The notes: a model not told the origin generated them from the letters alone. DNA of 64,000 bases from an uncultured Eggerthella sp. (GCA_900540345.1 UQFK01000001.1:1-64000), one strand, 5' to 3'. Shown: positions 17,171 to 25,514, counted from the stretch's first letter. Program-made: numbers and translations.

Positions 17171-18546
17171 TAATCTTCCAAGTAGTCCTTGAGCTTTTGA
17201 GAGCGCGATGGATGGCGAAGCTTCGCGAGCGTCTTACTTTCGATCTGACGAATACGCTCACGGGTCACGCCGAATTCACGACCAACCTCTTCGAGCGTGC
17301 GCGGATGGCCATCTTCCAGGCCAAAGCGCAAGGTAATGACCTTGCGTTCGCGCTCTGCAAGACCTTCAAGCGTTTTAGCCAGTTGCTCTTGCAGCATCGA
17401 AAAGCTCGCAGCATCAGGCGGCACGACCGCAGCATCGTCTTCGATGAAATCGCCCAGCTGCGAATCTTCCTCTTCGCCGATTGGAGTTTCAAGGCTGACC
17501 GGCTCCTGCGAGATCTTCTGGATCTCACGAACTCGCTCAGGTGTGAGGCCCATCTCTTCAGCGATCTCTTCAGGAGTAGGTTCACGACCGAGCGTTTGCA
17601 GGAGCTGACGCTGGATACGAACAAGCTTATTGATGGTCTCAACCATATGCACAGGGATACGGATGGTACGTGCCTGATCGGCGATCGCACGCGTGATGGC
17701 CTGACGGATCCACCAGGTCGCATAGGTAGAGAATTTGAAGCCCTTCGTGTAGTCGAACTTCTCGACTGCACGGATAAGACCCAGATTGCCTTCCTGGATC
17801 AGATCGAGAAAGAGCATGCCGCGACCAACATAGCGCTTCGCGATGGAAACGACCAAACGAAGGTTCGCTTCGATGAGCTGCTGTTTAGCGTCTAGGCCAA
17901 CCTGCTCGATGCGTGAAAGACGCCTGCGTTCACGACGCTCAAGCGGCACACCGCCCTCTTCTTCGGAAGCATCGAGCTGTGCCATCGCATCGACACCGGC
18001 CTCGATCTTCATCGCGAGGTCGACTTCTTCAGCAGCGGTGAGCAAGGAGACCTTACCGATCTCCTTCAAATACATGCGCACAGGATCTCCCGTGAGCATA
18101 GCGACGGAATTATCTGAGTTGTATTTGCGAGAACGAGCCGTCTTCGTCTTTGACGAGACACGCGGAACCGTGATCTCGGCTGATGCCTTCAGCTCTTCCT
18201 GAGGAATATCCTCGAGCAAGGCTTCATCCGTAAGATCGGACGCCTCAACGCTCTCTTCTTCGGTTGTATCTTCTGCGGTTGAAAGATCTGGCTCGATGGA
18301 ATCGTCTTCAAGGAGATCAGCTTCGATTTCTTCTTCGAGCACTTCTTCTACGACTTCTTTGGCGACCTGCTCTTTTGCGACTTTTTTCTCTTGTTTTTTG
18401 CTGCTCTGTGCTTTCTTAGTGGCAGCCTTTTTCGTCGTTGCTTTTTTGGCAGGGGCTTTGGTCTTCTTCGTTTCCTTTTTTGAAGGTTCTACTTCTTCTG
18501 CATCCAAAGTAGTTTTCTTACTGGCTTTTGAAGAGGTTTTCGCCAC
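17170..18546 (-). CDS. rpoD: Primary RNA polymerase sigma factor (RpoD/SigA)
   Basis: The 458-residue sigma-70 has a long Lys/Ala/Glu-rich N-terminal region (about 1-150), region 1.2 (DPVRMYLKEIGKVSLLTAAEE), region 2 (DLIQEGNLGLIRAVEKFDYTKGFKFSTYATWWIRQAI), region 3 (VSLETPIGEEEDSQLGDFI) and region 4 with the helix-turn-helix (TLEEVGREFGVTRERIRQIESKTLAKLRHP). All core- and promoter-contacting motifs are intact. Translation starts at GTG (18546) after GAGAGG. It is followed directly by rlmKL. Confidence 0.97.
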   Translation of the reverse strand: MAKTSSKASKKTTLDAEEVEPSKKETKKTKAPAKKATTKKAATKKAQSSKKQEKKVAKEQVAKEVVEEVLEEEIEADLLEDDSIEPDLSTAEDTTEEESVEASDLTDEALLEDIPQEELKASAEITVPRVSSKTKTARSRKYNSDNSVAMLTGDPVRMYLKEIGKVSLLTAAEEVDLAMKIEAGVDAMAQLDASEEEGGVPLERRERRRLSRIEQVGLDAKQQLIEANLRLVVSIAKRYVGRGMLFLDLIQEGNLGLIRAVEKFDYTKGFKFSTYATWWIRQAITRAIADQARTIRIPVHMVETINKLVRIQRQLLQTLGREPTPEEIAEEMGLTPERVREIQKISQEPVSLETPIGEEEDSQLGDFIEDDAAVVPPDAASFSMLQEQLAKTLEGLAERERKVITLRFGLEDGHPRTLEEVGREFGVTRERIRQIESKTLAKLRHPSRSQKLKDYLED

Positions 18547-18602
18547 ACTTAATCCTCTCGTGTACCGTTGAATCTGACTTTGTGCTTATAGCGCATCGAA
18601 CT

Positions 18603-18629
18603 ATTATATAAAAGAATCCCCCTTGTAAA
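18603..18629 (-). promoter_or_regulatory. rpoD: Candidate rpoD promoter
   Basis: On the minus strand TTTACA (18624-18629) and TATAAT (18603-18608) are 15 bp apart, ahead of rpoD. The spacer contains one arm of the terminator of the preceding PAP2 unit. Confidence 0.5.
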
Positions 18630-18641
18630 AAGGGGGTATTT
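18611..18641 (-). terminator. Rho-independent terminator after PAP2 gene
   Basis: The inverted repeat CCCCCTT (18618-18624) / AAGGGGG (18630-18636) lies 15 nt past the stop of the leftward PAP2 gene. It is followed on the minus strand by a T-rich ATTCTTTTAT. Confidence 0.65.
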
Positions 18642-18650
18642 TTGCATTTT

Positions 18651-19169
18651 TTACCACGGAATGAGCCCATAGCCCACGATCGCGCACAGGATCGCGAAGA
18701 GCACACCGACCACCACATCGCGTAGAAAATGCACGCCTGCTAGCACGCGAATGAGCGCCATAGCACATGCGAAAACTACGAGCACGATGCCAACAGGAAG
18801 ACTCCATACCGTCCACGAGCAGGCGATCATCATCATCGAAAAAGCGTGTCGGCTAGGAAATGACCTACCGATCGTATCCTTTTTGATGAGCGGATCGATT
18901 GCGAAGAGCTCGTAGGGGCGCGGCGCATTGTAGAGAGATCGAAAGACGCTCAGCGCCACAAATCCAAATGCAGGCACCACAACGAATCTCACCAGCTCAT
19001 GCCATGCCCCGTTCAGTAGCGTGACTATAAGCAAAAGCGGATAGGCAATGTAGCCGATCACCGTGAGCACTTTGTTCGCCAGCACAAGCCAAAGCACAGC
19101 ATCGGGATTATCGCGAAACACACGCGTCATCGCTTCATAGCGCTGTTCGTAATGTTGAGGTTCGCTCAC
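18651..19169 (-). CDS. PAP2-superfamily membrane phosphatase
   Basis: The 172-residue membrane protein has about four to five hydrophobic segments and the three phosphatase motifs in shortened form: NAPRPYE, RSFPSRHAFS and RVLAGVHFLRDVVVG. Members dephosphorylate lipid phosphates such as phosphatidate, undecaprenyl pyrophosphate or phosphatidylglycerophosphate. It starts at GTG behind AAGGAC, 24 nt after the glycosyltransferase stop, so the two form a small operon. Pairing with a glycosyltransferase fits a role in lipid-linked sugar or polyprenyl-phosphate recycling, though this is inferred. Confidence 0.82.
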   Translation of the reverse strand: MSEPQHYEQRYEAMTRVFRDNPDAVLWLVLANKVLTVIGYIAYPLLLIVTLLNGAWHELVRFVVVPAFGFVALSVFRSLYNAPRPYELFAIDPLIKKDTIGRSFPSRHAFSMMMIACSWTVWSLPVGIVLVVFACAMALIRVLAGVHFLRDVVVGVLFAILCAIVGYGLIPW

Positions 19170-19193
19170 CGACTGTCCTTCTCCTCGAGCGCT

Positions 19194-20393
19194 CTAGCGA
19201 CCGAGCACATTTTTGACCTGGCCGAAAGCGTAAGAAAAGCCATTGCTGCGAAGGGTGTGGGCGAACTCTTTCGCAAGCGCCTGATAGTAGCGCGCCTTAT
19301 CAGCACTGCCAGACCTCTCGATTCCGCGCTCGTTGAAGTAGAGCGCTTTCAAGTGAGGTGGTATAAGGGCATCTTGCGCAACAAGAGCGGGATCCATACG
19401 CTCGAACATTGCTGTCATGGCCTTGCGTACATCCACATCGTCTTCGCCCCATGTTGCGATCTGCTCGCCCAAATAGGTGAACCCTTTCGCAACATGAGCT
19501 GACCTGATCGACTCAGCTTCGATACCAAGCCTGTCGATGATATCAGCCATGCCCTGCCAGCGCTCAAAACGCAACAACTTACGATCGCGCGCAAATGATG
19601 CGAATTCAGCTTCGGTCTCCTCGCGATAGACGTAGAAGGGTTCATCGAGGTAGATGACCGATCGTGCGCGCAGGAGCGTGTCGTAGAAAAACTCATTGTC
19701 AGCCCAGCCGCTGCCAGGATATTCATGAAAGCGAATCTGTTCTTCTCCGAGGAAGGTGCGCTTGTAAAGCGCTGACCAAATGGATGGATGATGTCGCAAG
19801 AGATGCTGCACGCCTGGATCGGTAAGGTTGAATGGCTGATCTGCAGGCTTGATGAGGCCGCGATATCTGCAGTTCAAAAGCTCTTTTGCTGCGTCACCGC
19901 GCTGTGCGCCATTCTCGCGCAACTCACGGATGTAGGGCGTCTTGATGATGTCAACTTCGTCAGCTCTAACAGCAAATGCAGAAGGCGCAGCCAACATCTG
20001 TTCATACATCTCAGGCAAGAGATAGTCATCTGGCTCGAGGATGGCGATCCATATACCACGAGCTGCAGCGATCCCATCGTTCATTGAGGCACCATAGCCA
20101 CAATTGCAAATATGATCGAGCACAACATAGCGACTATCCTGATTAGCATGAGCAGCAATGATCTGCGCAGAGCGATCTGTCGAGGCATCATTCACGCACA
20201 CGATCTCGAGATCGCGCAGGTTTTGAACTTCGATGCTTGCAAGTGCTTCATCGAGTGTGCGCTCGGCACCGAAGATCGGCACGATCACCGACACCAAAGG
20301 ATGCAAGCCTGGGTCTTTATAGTCGATCCGCGCAATGCGGCCTTCATCCACGAATGTGAGCAGAGGATCTGAATTTTCAAGATTGGTCTTCAC
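19194..20393 (-). CDS. Family 2 glycosyltransferase
   Basis: The 399-residue enzyme has a GT-A fold at the N-terminus: PLVSVIVPIFGAERTLDEALASI, CVNDASTDRSAQII, YGASMNDGIAAARG and the acidic EPDDYLLPEM region (DxD equivalent). The C-terminal 150 residues are helical with no membrane segments. The start is GTG (20393). It probably transfers a sugar to an envelope polymer or lipid; acceptor unknown. It is followed by a PAP2 phosphatase in the same transcript. Confidence 0.86.
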   Translation of the reverse strand: MKTNLENSDPLLTFVDEGRIARIDYKDPGLHPLVSVIVPIFGAERTLDEALASIEVQNLRDLEIVCVNDASTDRSAQIIAAHANQDSRYVVLDHICNCGYGASMNDGIAAARGIWIAILEPDDYLLPEMYEQMLAAPSAFAVRADEVDIIKTPYIRELRENGAQRGDAAKELLNCRYRGLIKPADQPFNLTDPGVQHLLRHHPSIWSALYKRTFLGEEQIRFHEYPGSGWADNEFFYDTLLRARSVIYLDEPFYVYREETEAEFASFARDRKLLRFERWQGMADIIDRLGIEAESIRSAHVAKGFTYLGEQIATWGEDDVDVRKAMTAMFERMDPALVAQDALIPPHLKALYFNERGIERSGSADKARYYQALAKEFAHTLRSNGFSYAFGQVKNVLGR

Positions 20394-20472
20394 GATCGAA
20401 GTGCCCTCGTTTCATAAACGCCCGTTGAAAAGCGATTTTTACATCCTTTTAACCGATTCATATGCTTTTCAT

Positions 20473-20501
20473 TTTACGGCAAGGATACGCTATCCTATAG
20501 T
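20473..20501 (+). promoter_or_regulatory. Promoter of the DUF2510 gene
   Basis: TTTACG (20473-20478) and TATAGT (20496-20501) are separated by the ideal 17 bp, about 70 bp before the start codon at 20573. Match is 4/6 and 5/6 to the sigma-70 consensus. Confidence 0.55.
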
Positions 20502-20572
20502 GTAAAGCGGTCGAGAGCACCTCAGGTGCATTCTGCGACCAACTGCCCCCGAAAAAGAAGGACAGGTGTACG

Positions 20573-21094
20573 ATGGCAGCAGTAGCAGGTTGGTATCCAG
20601 ATCCCGAAGGCGATACGACACGTTTGCGTTACTGGGATGGGACCCAATGGACAAACGACTACACAGCCGCTCCTACTCAGGCTGCCGCAGACGGACAAGC
20701 CGCACAAGACAATGCACAGAACAGTGCTTCACAAGGCACTCCCGCTGAGCAAGCCGCTCAGGCAAGTGCCGCTTATGCACAAAGCGCTAACGCTGCATCC
20801 GTCACCTCAAACATGCAATACCAGGTCTTCGATCCTGAGCAAATCTATCCGATGACCAGCCAAGATCGCACGCTGCGTCTGATTGCGTTCATTCTGAATA
20901 TCCTCTCGTGCGTTGGTTATTGCTGGCTCATCTTTCCCCTCGCCTGGATGGTTCCTATGACCGTCATGAGTTGGAATGTCTACAAGGGCAAGCGTGCGAA
21001 TACGGTCGCCTATGGTGTCTGCACGCTCATCTTCTTGAATCTTATCTCGGGCATCTTGCTCCTCGTCTCCAACAAGGACGTTCCGCAGCAATAG
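20573..21094 (+). CDS. DUF2510 domain membrane protein
   Basis: The 173-residue protein begins with a DUF2510 motif (GWYPDPEGDTTRLRYWDGTQWTNDY, residues about 6-31), common in Actinobacteria. An Ala/Gln/Ser-rich low-complexity linker (about 32-85) follows, then two hydrophobic segments near 100-125 and 145-165. The C-terminal domain resembles small membrane domains of the DUF4190/TM2 kind. Function unknown. It forms its own transcription unit between a promoter and a strong terminator. Confidence 0.8.
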   Translation: MAAVAGWYPDPEGDTTRLRYWDGTQWTNDYTAAPTQAAADGQAAQDNAQNSASQGTPAEQAAQASAAYAQSANAASVTSNMQYQVFDPEQIYPMTSQDRTLRLIAFILNILSCVGYCWLIFPLAWMVPMTVMSWNVYKGKRANTVAYGVCTLIFLNLISGILLLVSNKDVPQQ

Positions 21095-21149
21095 CACCAA
21101 TAGCGGCAATCGCAGCAAGAGCATTAATCGAGCAATAGCGGCAATCGCA
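21088..21149 (+). repeat. 17-bp direct repeat after the DUF2510 gene
   Basis: CAATAGCGGCAATCGCA occurs at 21097-21113 and again at 21133-21149, 36 bp apart. A third, partial match (CAGCAATAGCACC) contains the upstream gene's TAG stop codon. This suggests local duplication of the gene's 3' end. Confidence 0.75.
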
Positions 21150-21172
21150 AGTTACCTATACCGCATTCATCC

Positions 21173-21201
21173 AACGGCACCTCTCTTTGGTGCCGTTTTC
21201 T
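21173..21201 (+). terminator. Rho-independent terminator of the DUF2510 gene
   Basis: A perfect 9-bp stem, AACGGCACC (21173-21181) and GGTGCCGTT (21189-21197), encloses a 7-nt loop and is followed by TTTC TT. Confidence 0.9.
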
Positions 21202-21224
21202 TATGCATGCAGTGAAAACGACGA

Positions 21225-21384
21225 TTTTTGCAACAGATTTGCGCTTGTATGCACAAAAAGCCTCTTCTTTTGGGCTCATTCACTGCTTGATCGCCACTCA
21301 TAGATGGATTCTTCCACAAAACCCCAGTTCGGTTTTTTCTGAGCACTCGAATGCGTGCATATAACCGCAAATCTCTTGCAAAAA
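21225..21384. repeat. 160-bp element with 30-bp imperfect inverted ends (copy A)
   Basis: The left arm (21225-21254) and the reverse complement of the right arm (21355-21384) agree at 27 of 30 positions. Both contain TTTTTGCAA-N-AGATTTGCG and end in TATGCAC. About 100 bp lie between them with no gene. A diverged second copy is at 48068-48236. The right arm ends 28 bp before the YgjP-like start codon. Confidence 0.7.
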
Positions 21385-21412
21385 AGAGCGAATCTGCTGC
21401 AAAATTGCCAGA

Positions 21413-21961
21413 ATGAAGGAATCAACACTCTACATAGAGGGAATCGCCGTCTCGGTAACGCGCAAACGCATGAAAACTGTACGTTTGAAAGTGAAAGCGC
21501 CTCATGGTGACGTATGTATTTCTGCACCTTTCCATGTGAGTGATAACGAATTGCGAGCGTTCGTCGCACCACGCATCGGCTGGATCCGTAAACAACAAGC
21601 ACGCATCAACGACTCTCCTTCAGCTCGCGCAGAAACCGCAAGCAAAGAAGAGATCGAAGCATGGCGCGAGGTCGTGAAAGCGTGCGTCCCGCCGCTGGTC
21701 GAACAGTGGGCAAAGATCCTCGACGTGCATCCCACTAAGATCGATTATCGCAATATGAAGAGTCGCTGGGGAAGCTGCCAGCCTGAAACAGGTCGCATCT
21801 GCTTCAACATCCGCCTCGCGCTCTACCCTCCTGAGTGTCTTGAATATGTGGTCGTGCACGAGCTGTGTCATTTTCTTGAGGCGAATCATGGACCTGGGTT
21901 CCATGCGCTCATGAGTCGCGTCATGCCTGATTGGCCAGAGCGAAAGAAGAAGCTCCGGTAG
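21413..21961 (+). CDS. YgjP/SprT-like M48 metallopeptidase domain protein
   Basis: The 182-residue YgjP-family protein (DUF45) has the N-terminal beta-rich region typical of the family (IAVSVTRKRMKTVRLKVKAPHGDVCISAPFHV). The conserved motif KSRWGSCQPETGRICFNIRLALYPPECLEYVVVHELCHFLEANHGPGFHALM follows in pieces: the HExxH zinc site is HELCH, and the third ligand is the later His. The start ATG at 21413 has no visible Shine-Dalgarno and directly follows repeat copy A, so leaderless or unusual initiation is possible. It may be involved in protein processing; natural substrates are unknown. Confidence 0.85.
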   Translation: MKESTLYIEGIAVSVTRKRMKTVRLKVKAPHGDVCISAPFHVSDNELRAFVAPRIGWIRKQQARINDSPSARAETASKEEIEAWREVVKACVPPLVEQWAKILDVHPTKIDYRNMKSRWGSCQPETGRICFNIRLALYPPECLEYVVVHELCHFLEANHGPGFHALMSRVMPDWPERKKKLR

Positions 21962-22001
21962 TATTCTCGTGCCCTTCACACAGAAAAGTCCATGCACTGT
22001 A

Positions 22002-22071
22002 CTATGGGCGCTACACTATAGGCGCTACGCTATGGGCACTGCACTATAAACACGGCACTATAGGCACTGCC
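22002..22071. repeat. 14-bp tandem repeat, five degenerate units
   Basis: Five consecutive 14-bp units begin at 22002, 22016, 22030, 22044 and 22058. The consensus is CTATRGGCRCTRCA; examples are CTATGGGCGCTACA and CTATAGGCACTGCC. They fill the gap between two convergent genes, ending 4 bp before the hydrolase stop codon. Confidence 0.9.
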
Positions 22072-22075
22072 TAGA

Positions 22076-22900
22076 TCACGCAGACTTGAGCGTTCGAACA
22101 AAGCTCTCGATGAGTGCATTCACTTCATCAGGAGAATCGCAGTTCGAGTTATGGCCTGCGCCATCGATCCAGTTGATCTTATTGCCCGTATGCTTCTCCC
22201 ATGCGCGGTCGTAGCGTTTAGCAGAACCCGCGGCATCCTTGGTTCCACAAATAAGCAACCACGGACAATCAATCCTATACGGGCGATTCGCCTCCACTGC
22301 ATTAGCAAGTACATCATATCCATGAGCCGCAAGTTCGCAGTATTCGCGTTTGTCATAATCCAGCATCATCTCTCGCATGAGGCAGCGTCCATACGTACTG
22401 GTCGAGACTCCATTCGATCCAATCTTCACAAGCGCCTTCCAAGGAATCGAGAGATACATCGATTTCATATGCTTGAGCGCAGCTAACTCCCAGGTGGCAT
22501 AGTAGCGTCTCTGGAGCGGGCACGAATCAACCGAAATAAATCCTGCTGCAGCGCCAGGGAACATATCCATGAACATCTGCGAAACGTAACCGCCCATCGA
22601 CTGACCGATCAAGATCGGCTGATCGACACCTTCTCCATCAAGGATCTCTTTGAGCCATCGTGCTTTATCGTCAAGCGACCAACCAAGTTCGAAGGGACGT
22701 GACGCTCCGTGATTCGGCGCATCCCATACAAGCATGTTCGCCTTATCTTCGAAGTATTCAATCTGCTTGTCGAAGAGTCGATGATCCGCCGTAAGCCCTG
22801 GCAGGAAAACAAGCCAGGGTGCATCCTGATCAGGTATCCTTGAAGTCCAATAGGCGATCTGCCCCGATGTGGTCTGGTGCTGCTTCTCTTCGAGCGCCAC
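22076..22900 (-). CDS. Alpha/beta hydrolase
   Basis: The 274-residue hydrolase has an oxyanion region (LVFLPGLTADHRLFDKQ), WDAPNHGASRP, the nucleophile elbow IGQSMGGYVSQMF (GxSxG), a likely acid residue in LLICGTKDAAGSA and the catalytic His in GAGHNSNCDSP. The GTG at 22900 is chosen as start because AAAGGGAG lies 6 nt before it; an in-frame ATG at 22978 would add 26 residues with no ribosome site. Such enzymes are esterases or lactonases; the substrate is unknown. It is divergent from the AraC regulator. Confidence 0.85.
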   Translation of the reverse strand: MALEEKQHQTTSGQIAYWTSRIPDQDAPWLVFLPGLTADHRLFDKQIEYFEDKANMLVWDAPNHGASRPFELGWSLDDKARWLKEILDGEGVDQPILIGQSMGGYVSQMFMDMFPGAAAGFISVDSCPLQRRYYATWELAALKHMKSMYLSIPWKALVKIGSNGVSTSTYGRCLMREMMLDYDKREYCELAAHGYDVLANAVEANRPYRIDCPWLLICGTKDAAGSAKRYDRAWEKHTGNKINWIDGAGHNSNCDSPDEVNALIESFVRTLKSA

Positions 22901-23054
22901 AGCTTCTCCCTTTGCTCTATACCCCACCCTTCGTATCCATCTTATACGAAAGGCCTCATCAAGAAGGTGCAATTTCATTCAAGAAATACTCGCCGATCGA
23001 AGCTAAGGTGTTCATGAAAGATTCGTAGAATGTACGAAAGAATAAACCCGCCGA

Positions 23055-23867
23055 ATGATCAGCGAACGAAAGATGAACGCCGATACCTTAAGCATGAACA
23101 AGCCGCTTTGTACTATCACGTCACTTGCTGGCATCGGTGAGCGCCGCACCTATTGTGGCCTCATCCAGCCTTTTGCCGCGCACGAGCACCACTATTACGT
23201 GATCGGACTGGTCAAGGAAGGACATCGCGATCTTATATGTAACGGAGAGCTTGTACCTATCTCGCCAGGTGACATCATCATTTTCAATCCAGGTGACGTG
23301 CACTCTTGCACACAAACCGATGATGCGCATTTCGCCTACGACAGCATCACGATCCATGAAGCATTCTTCGGCTCAACAAGGCTCAAAGGACCGAAGAATA
23401 CGGACCCTGCAGCCATCGGCTTGCTCTGCGATTGCTTCAGTTGTATCGACACCGACGAACACGATCGGCTGCTTGAGTCTCTTTATCTGCTCTCTGAGAT
23501 GCTCACTGAAACAGAGCTTTCCGATCCCAACTGCAACATTTACGACGAGGCTACTCAACACGTCTTCGCTCGATTTTGTGGGAACCTTTCTGAGACCCCA
23601 CGCCTTGAGGACCTCGCCCAGGCAGAAGGCCTTTCGCCCTATGCTCTTATTCGCGGATACAGAAAGCGCTTCTCCATCACACCAATGCAACATCTTGCCT
23701 CATTGCGCATCGAGTGCGCTTGCAAATTGCTTGCTCAGGGCGTCGATCCGGCATCCGTCGCAACAGAAACTGGTTTCGCAGACCAAGCACACCTCACACG
23801 TGTGTTCAAGCAACGCATCGGCACGACTCCTGCAGCCTACCGTAAGATGACGGCGAAGCACGAGTAG
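23055..23867 (+). CDS. AraC-family transcriptional regulator
   Basis: The 270-residue protein has an N-terminal cupin sensor domain (HEHHYYVIGLVKEGHRDLICNG..., PGDIIIFNPGDVHSC) and a C-terminal pair of helix-turn-helices (LEDLAQAEGLSPYALIRGYRKRFSITPMQHLASLRIECACKLLAQG..., ETGFADQAHLTRVFKQRIGTTPAAYRK). This is the layout of regulators that often sit next to a LysE or EamA exporter and control it by an amino acid or similar small ligand. The next gene is a deleted EamA remnant starting 3 nt after the stop, so its original target may have been lost. Confidence 0.9.
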   Translation: MISERKMNADTLSMNKPLCTITSLAGIGERRTYCGLIQPFAAHEHHYYVIGLVKEGHRDLICNGELVPISPGDIIIFNPGDVHSCTQTDDAHFAYDSITIHEAFFGSTRLKGPKNTDPAAIGLLCDCFSCIDTDEHDRLLESLYLLSEMLTETELSDPNCNIYDEATQHVFARFCGNLSETPRLEDLAQAEGLSPYALIRGYRKRFSITPMQHLASLRIECACKLLAQGVDPASVATETGFADQAHLTRVFKQRIGTTPAAYRKMTAKHE

Positions 23868-23870
23868 CTC

Positions 23871-24026
23871 ATGACGAGGTATCGCCTCGCGCTATTCACC
23901 ATCCTAGTATGGGGTATCACCTCTCCTATCATTGCCTCAGTCACGCTCGCCACCACAGGACTCATCCTCTCGCAATCAAACCCCTCAAGGAACTCGAATC
24001 CAAACCCTACAGAGCAACTCGCCTGA
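23871..24026 (+). pseudogene. Remnant of an EamA/DMT-family exporter (internal deletion)
   Basis: A 51-codon frame opens 3 nt after the AraC stop. Its first 17 residues (MTRYRLALFTILVWGIT) look like the first membrane helix of an EamA transporter. They continue straight into VTLATTGLILSQSNPS, which looks like the end of the last helix and the tail. A full protein would have about 290-300 residues and ten helices. The simplest explanation is an in-frame internal deletion of about 700 bp. No stable transporter can be made; expression is unknown. Confidence 0.6.
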
Positions 24027-24126
24027 TCACGACTCAACATTTCGGTAAAGGATCGCGTTTCCAGGCTCTACGATCCTCGCCTTTGCCTACCATAGAACGC
24101 AGAAAGCAATGACAAAGGAGCGAATC

Positions 24127-24561
24127 ATGAAGCTCAATGTGATCAGCGCATACGAAACTAGTGCACAAGCCTTCTTCGAGCAACTCGAAGCGTGGCATGT
24201 CGATATGGTGGTGGACATCCGTCTCCACAATACCAATCAACTCTCAGGCTTCACCAAGCTCCACGACATCGAATACTTCACCCATCGTATTCTGAATGCG
24301 AACTACGCACATGATGTCGAATTCTCCCCTGCGGCCACCACACTCGCGAAATATCTCGATCACAAGATGACCTGGGAAGAATACTTTGCAGAATATGCGC
24401 AGGAGATGAAAGAAAGAAACGCGATCGCCGAGTTCATCGAACGCTATGGAGCATATGACTCCGTGGCCATCATCGGAACCGCCACGAAGAAACGTCGCTC
24501 ACACGCTGAGGTTTTACATAAGCTTGTTCAAGATGCGATCGCACAAAAGGAGCAACCATGA
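24127..24561 (+). CDS. DUF488 family protein
   Basis: The 144-residue protein starts at 24127, where AAAGGAG (24114-24120) is correctly spaced; an ATG 18 nt upstream lies before that site. DUF488-like features are an early VDIRL strand (family VDVR), LHDIEYFTHR, WEEYFAEYAQEM and the later IIGTATKKRRSHAEVLHKLV, where most members have a CxE...CHR motif. Here no cysteines are seen at that position, so it is a divergent member. The biochemical role of the family is unknown. The stop overlaps corA by 4 bp (ATGA). Confidence 0.65.
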   Translation: MKLNVISAYETSAQAFFEQLEAWHVDMVVDIRLHNTNQLSGFTKLHDIEYFTHRILNANYAHDVEFSPAATTLAKYLDHKMTWEEYFAEYAQEMKERNAIAEFIERYGAYDSVAIIGTATKKRRSHAEVLHKLVQDAIAQKEQP

Positions 24562-25514
24562 TCACGTTCTATAGATCGAGCCACGGCAAGCTCGAAACGA
24601 TCGAGAAGATGGAACCTGGCTGCTGGATCAATGTATACGAACCGAGCGAAGAAGATACCGCTTGGCTGCGTCAAACACTCGACGTCTCACCTGAATTCTT
24701 AAGCAAAGCCTTCGATGAAGAAGAATCTGCTCATACCGATATCGACGAGGATAACGGCCAAGTGCTCGTCATTGTCGATTGTCCCTATGTGGTGGCTGAA
24801 GACTGTCTTCACGGGAAGAAGATCACGCAATACGATACCAATCCGATCTCATTCATCTTCCCTCCTAAGGGGGACTATCTGCTTACGCTCAGCTTGGATC
24901 GTAACGACATCATCGAGAAGTTCGCACAGGACAAGAATGCCAAACTCGACACTGCACGTCCGCAGCAATTCCTCTTAAAGGGATTGCTCTATATCTGCGA
25001 AGCATACCTCCATTACCTGCGTGTGATAAAGCGTCAGATCCACGAATTTGAAAAACTCATGCGCAAGAACATCAAAGACTCAGACCTGCTGGTCATGCTT
25101 GATTTCGAGAAGTCGCTCATCTATTTCACCACGTCGCTTCAAGGCCTTGGCGTCACCGTTTCTCACGTGGAATTCGAGCGAACGCTTGGCATGGGTAAAG
25201 AGGATAAGGAATTGCTTGAAGATGTGAAGGTCGAGATTGCCCAGGCAAACGAGATGTGTACGATCTATACCGATATCCTCGAAGGGATCACCGATGCATT
25301 CTCGAATGTTCTTAACAACAATCTGAATACAACGATGCGCACGCTTACCGCCATCACCATCATCCTTGCAATGCCAACCATCGTCTTTAGCTTCTATGGC
25401 ATGAATGTGATGGGAATGCCCATGGTCGATCTTTGGTGGTACCCCGTCGTGATCTCGGTGATCCTTTGCATGATCGTCTTTCTTGTACTGAAGTACACGC
25501 GCATTCTGAAATAG
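24558..25514 (+). CDS. corA: CorA-family divalent cation transporter
   Basis: The 318-residue protein has a large cytoplasmic N-terminal domain and two C-terminal membrane helices separated by the selectivity motif FYGMNVMGMP (GMN). The long basic stalk helix precedes the first membrane segment. Members are homopentamers that import Mg2+ (or Co2+/Ni2+) down the membrane potential. The start overlaps the DUF488 stop (ATGA at 24558-24561), indicating coupled translation. Confidence 0.92.
   Translation: MITFYRSSHGKLETIEKMEPGCWINVYEPSEEDTAWLRQTLDVSPEFLSKAFDEEESAHTDIDEDNGQVLVIVDCPYVVAEDCLHGKKITQYDTNPISFIFPPKGDYLLTLSLDRNDIIEKFAQDKNAKLDTARPQQFLLKGLLYICEAYLHYLRVIKRQIHEFEKLMRKNIKDSDLLVMLDFEKSLIYFTTSLQGLGVTVSHVEFERTLGMGKEDKELLEDVKVEIAQANEMCTIYTDILEGITDAFSNVLNNNLNTTMRTLTAITIILAMPTIVFSFYGMNVMGMPMVDLWWYPVVISVILCMIVFLVLKYTRILK

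Noticed and set aside
17110..17895. 261-residue frame antisense to rpoD
   Set aside because: It is fully inside the well-supported rpoD gene on the other strand and shows no protein family character; the long open frame comes from biased codon use.
22002..22071. Possible CRISPR array
   Set aside because: Units are contiguous 14-bp repeats without spacers, and no cas gene is near.
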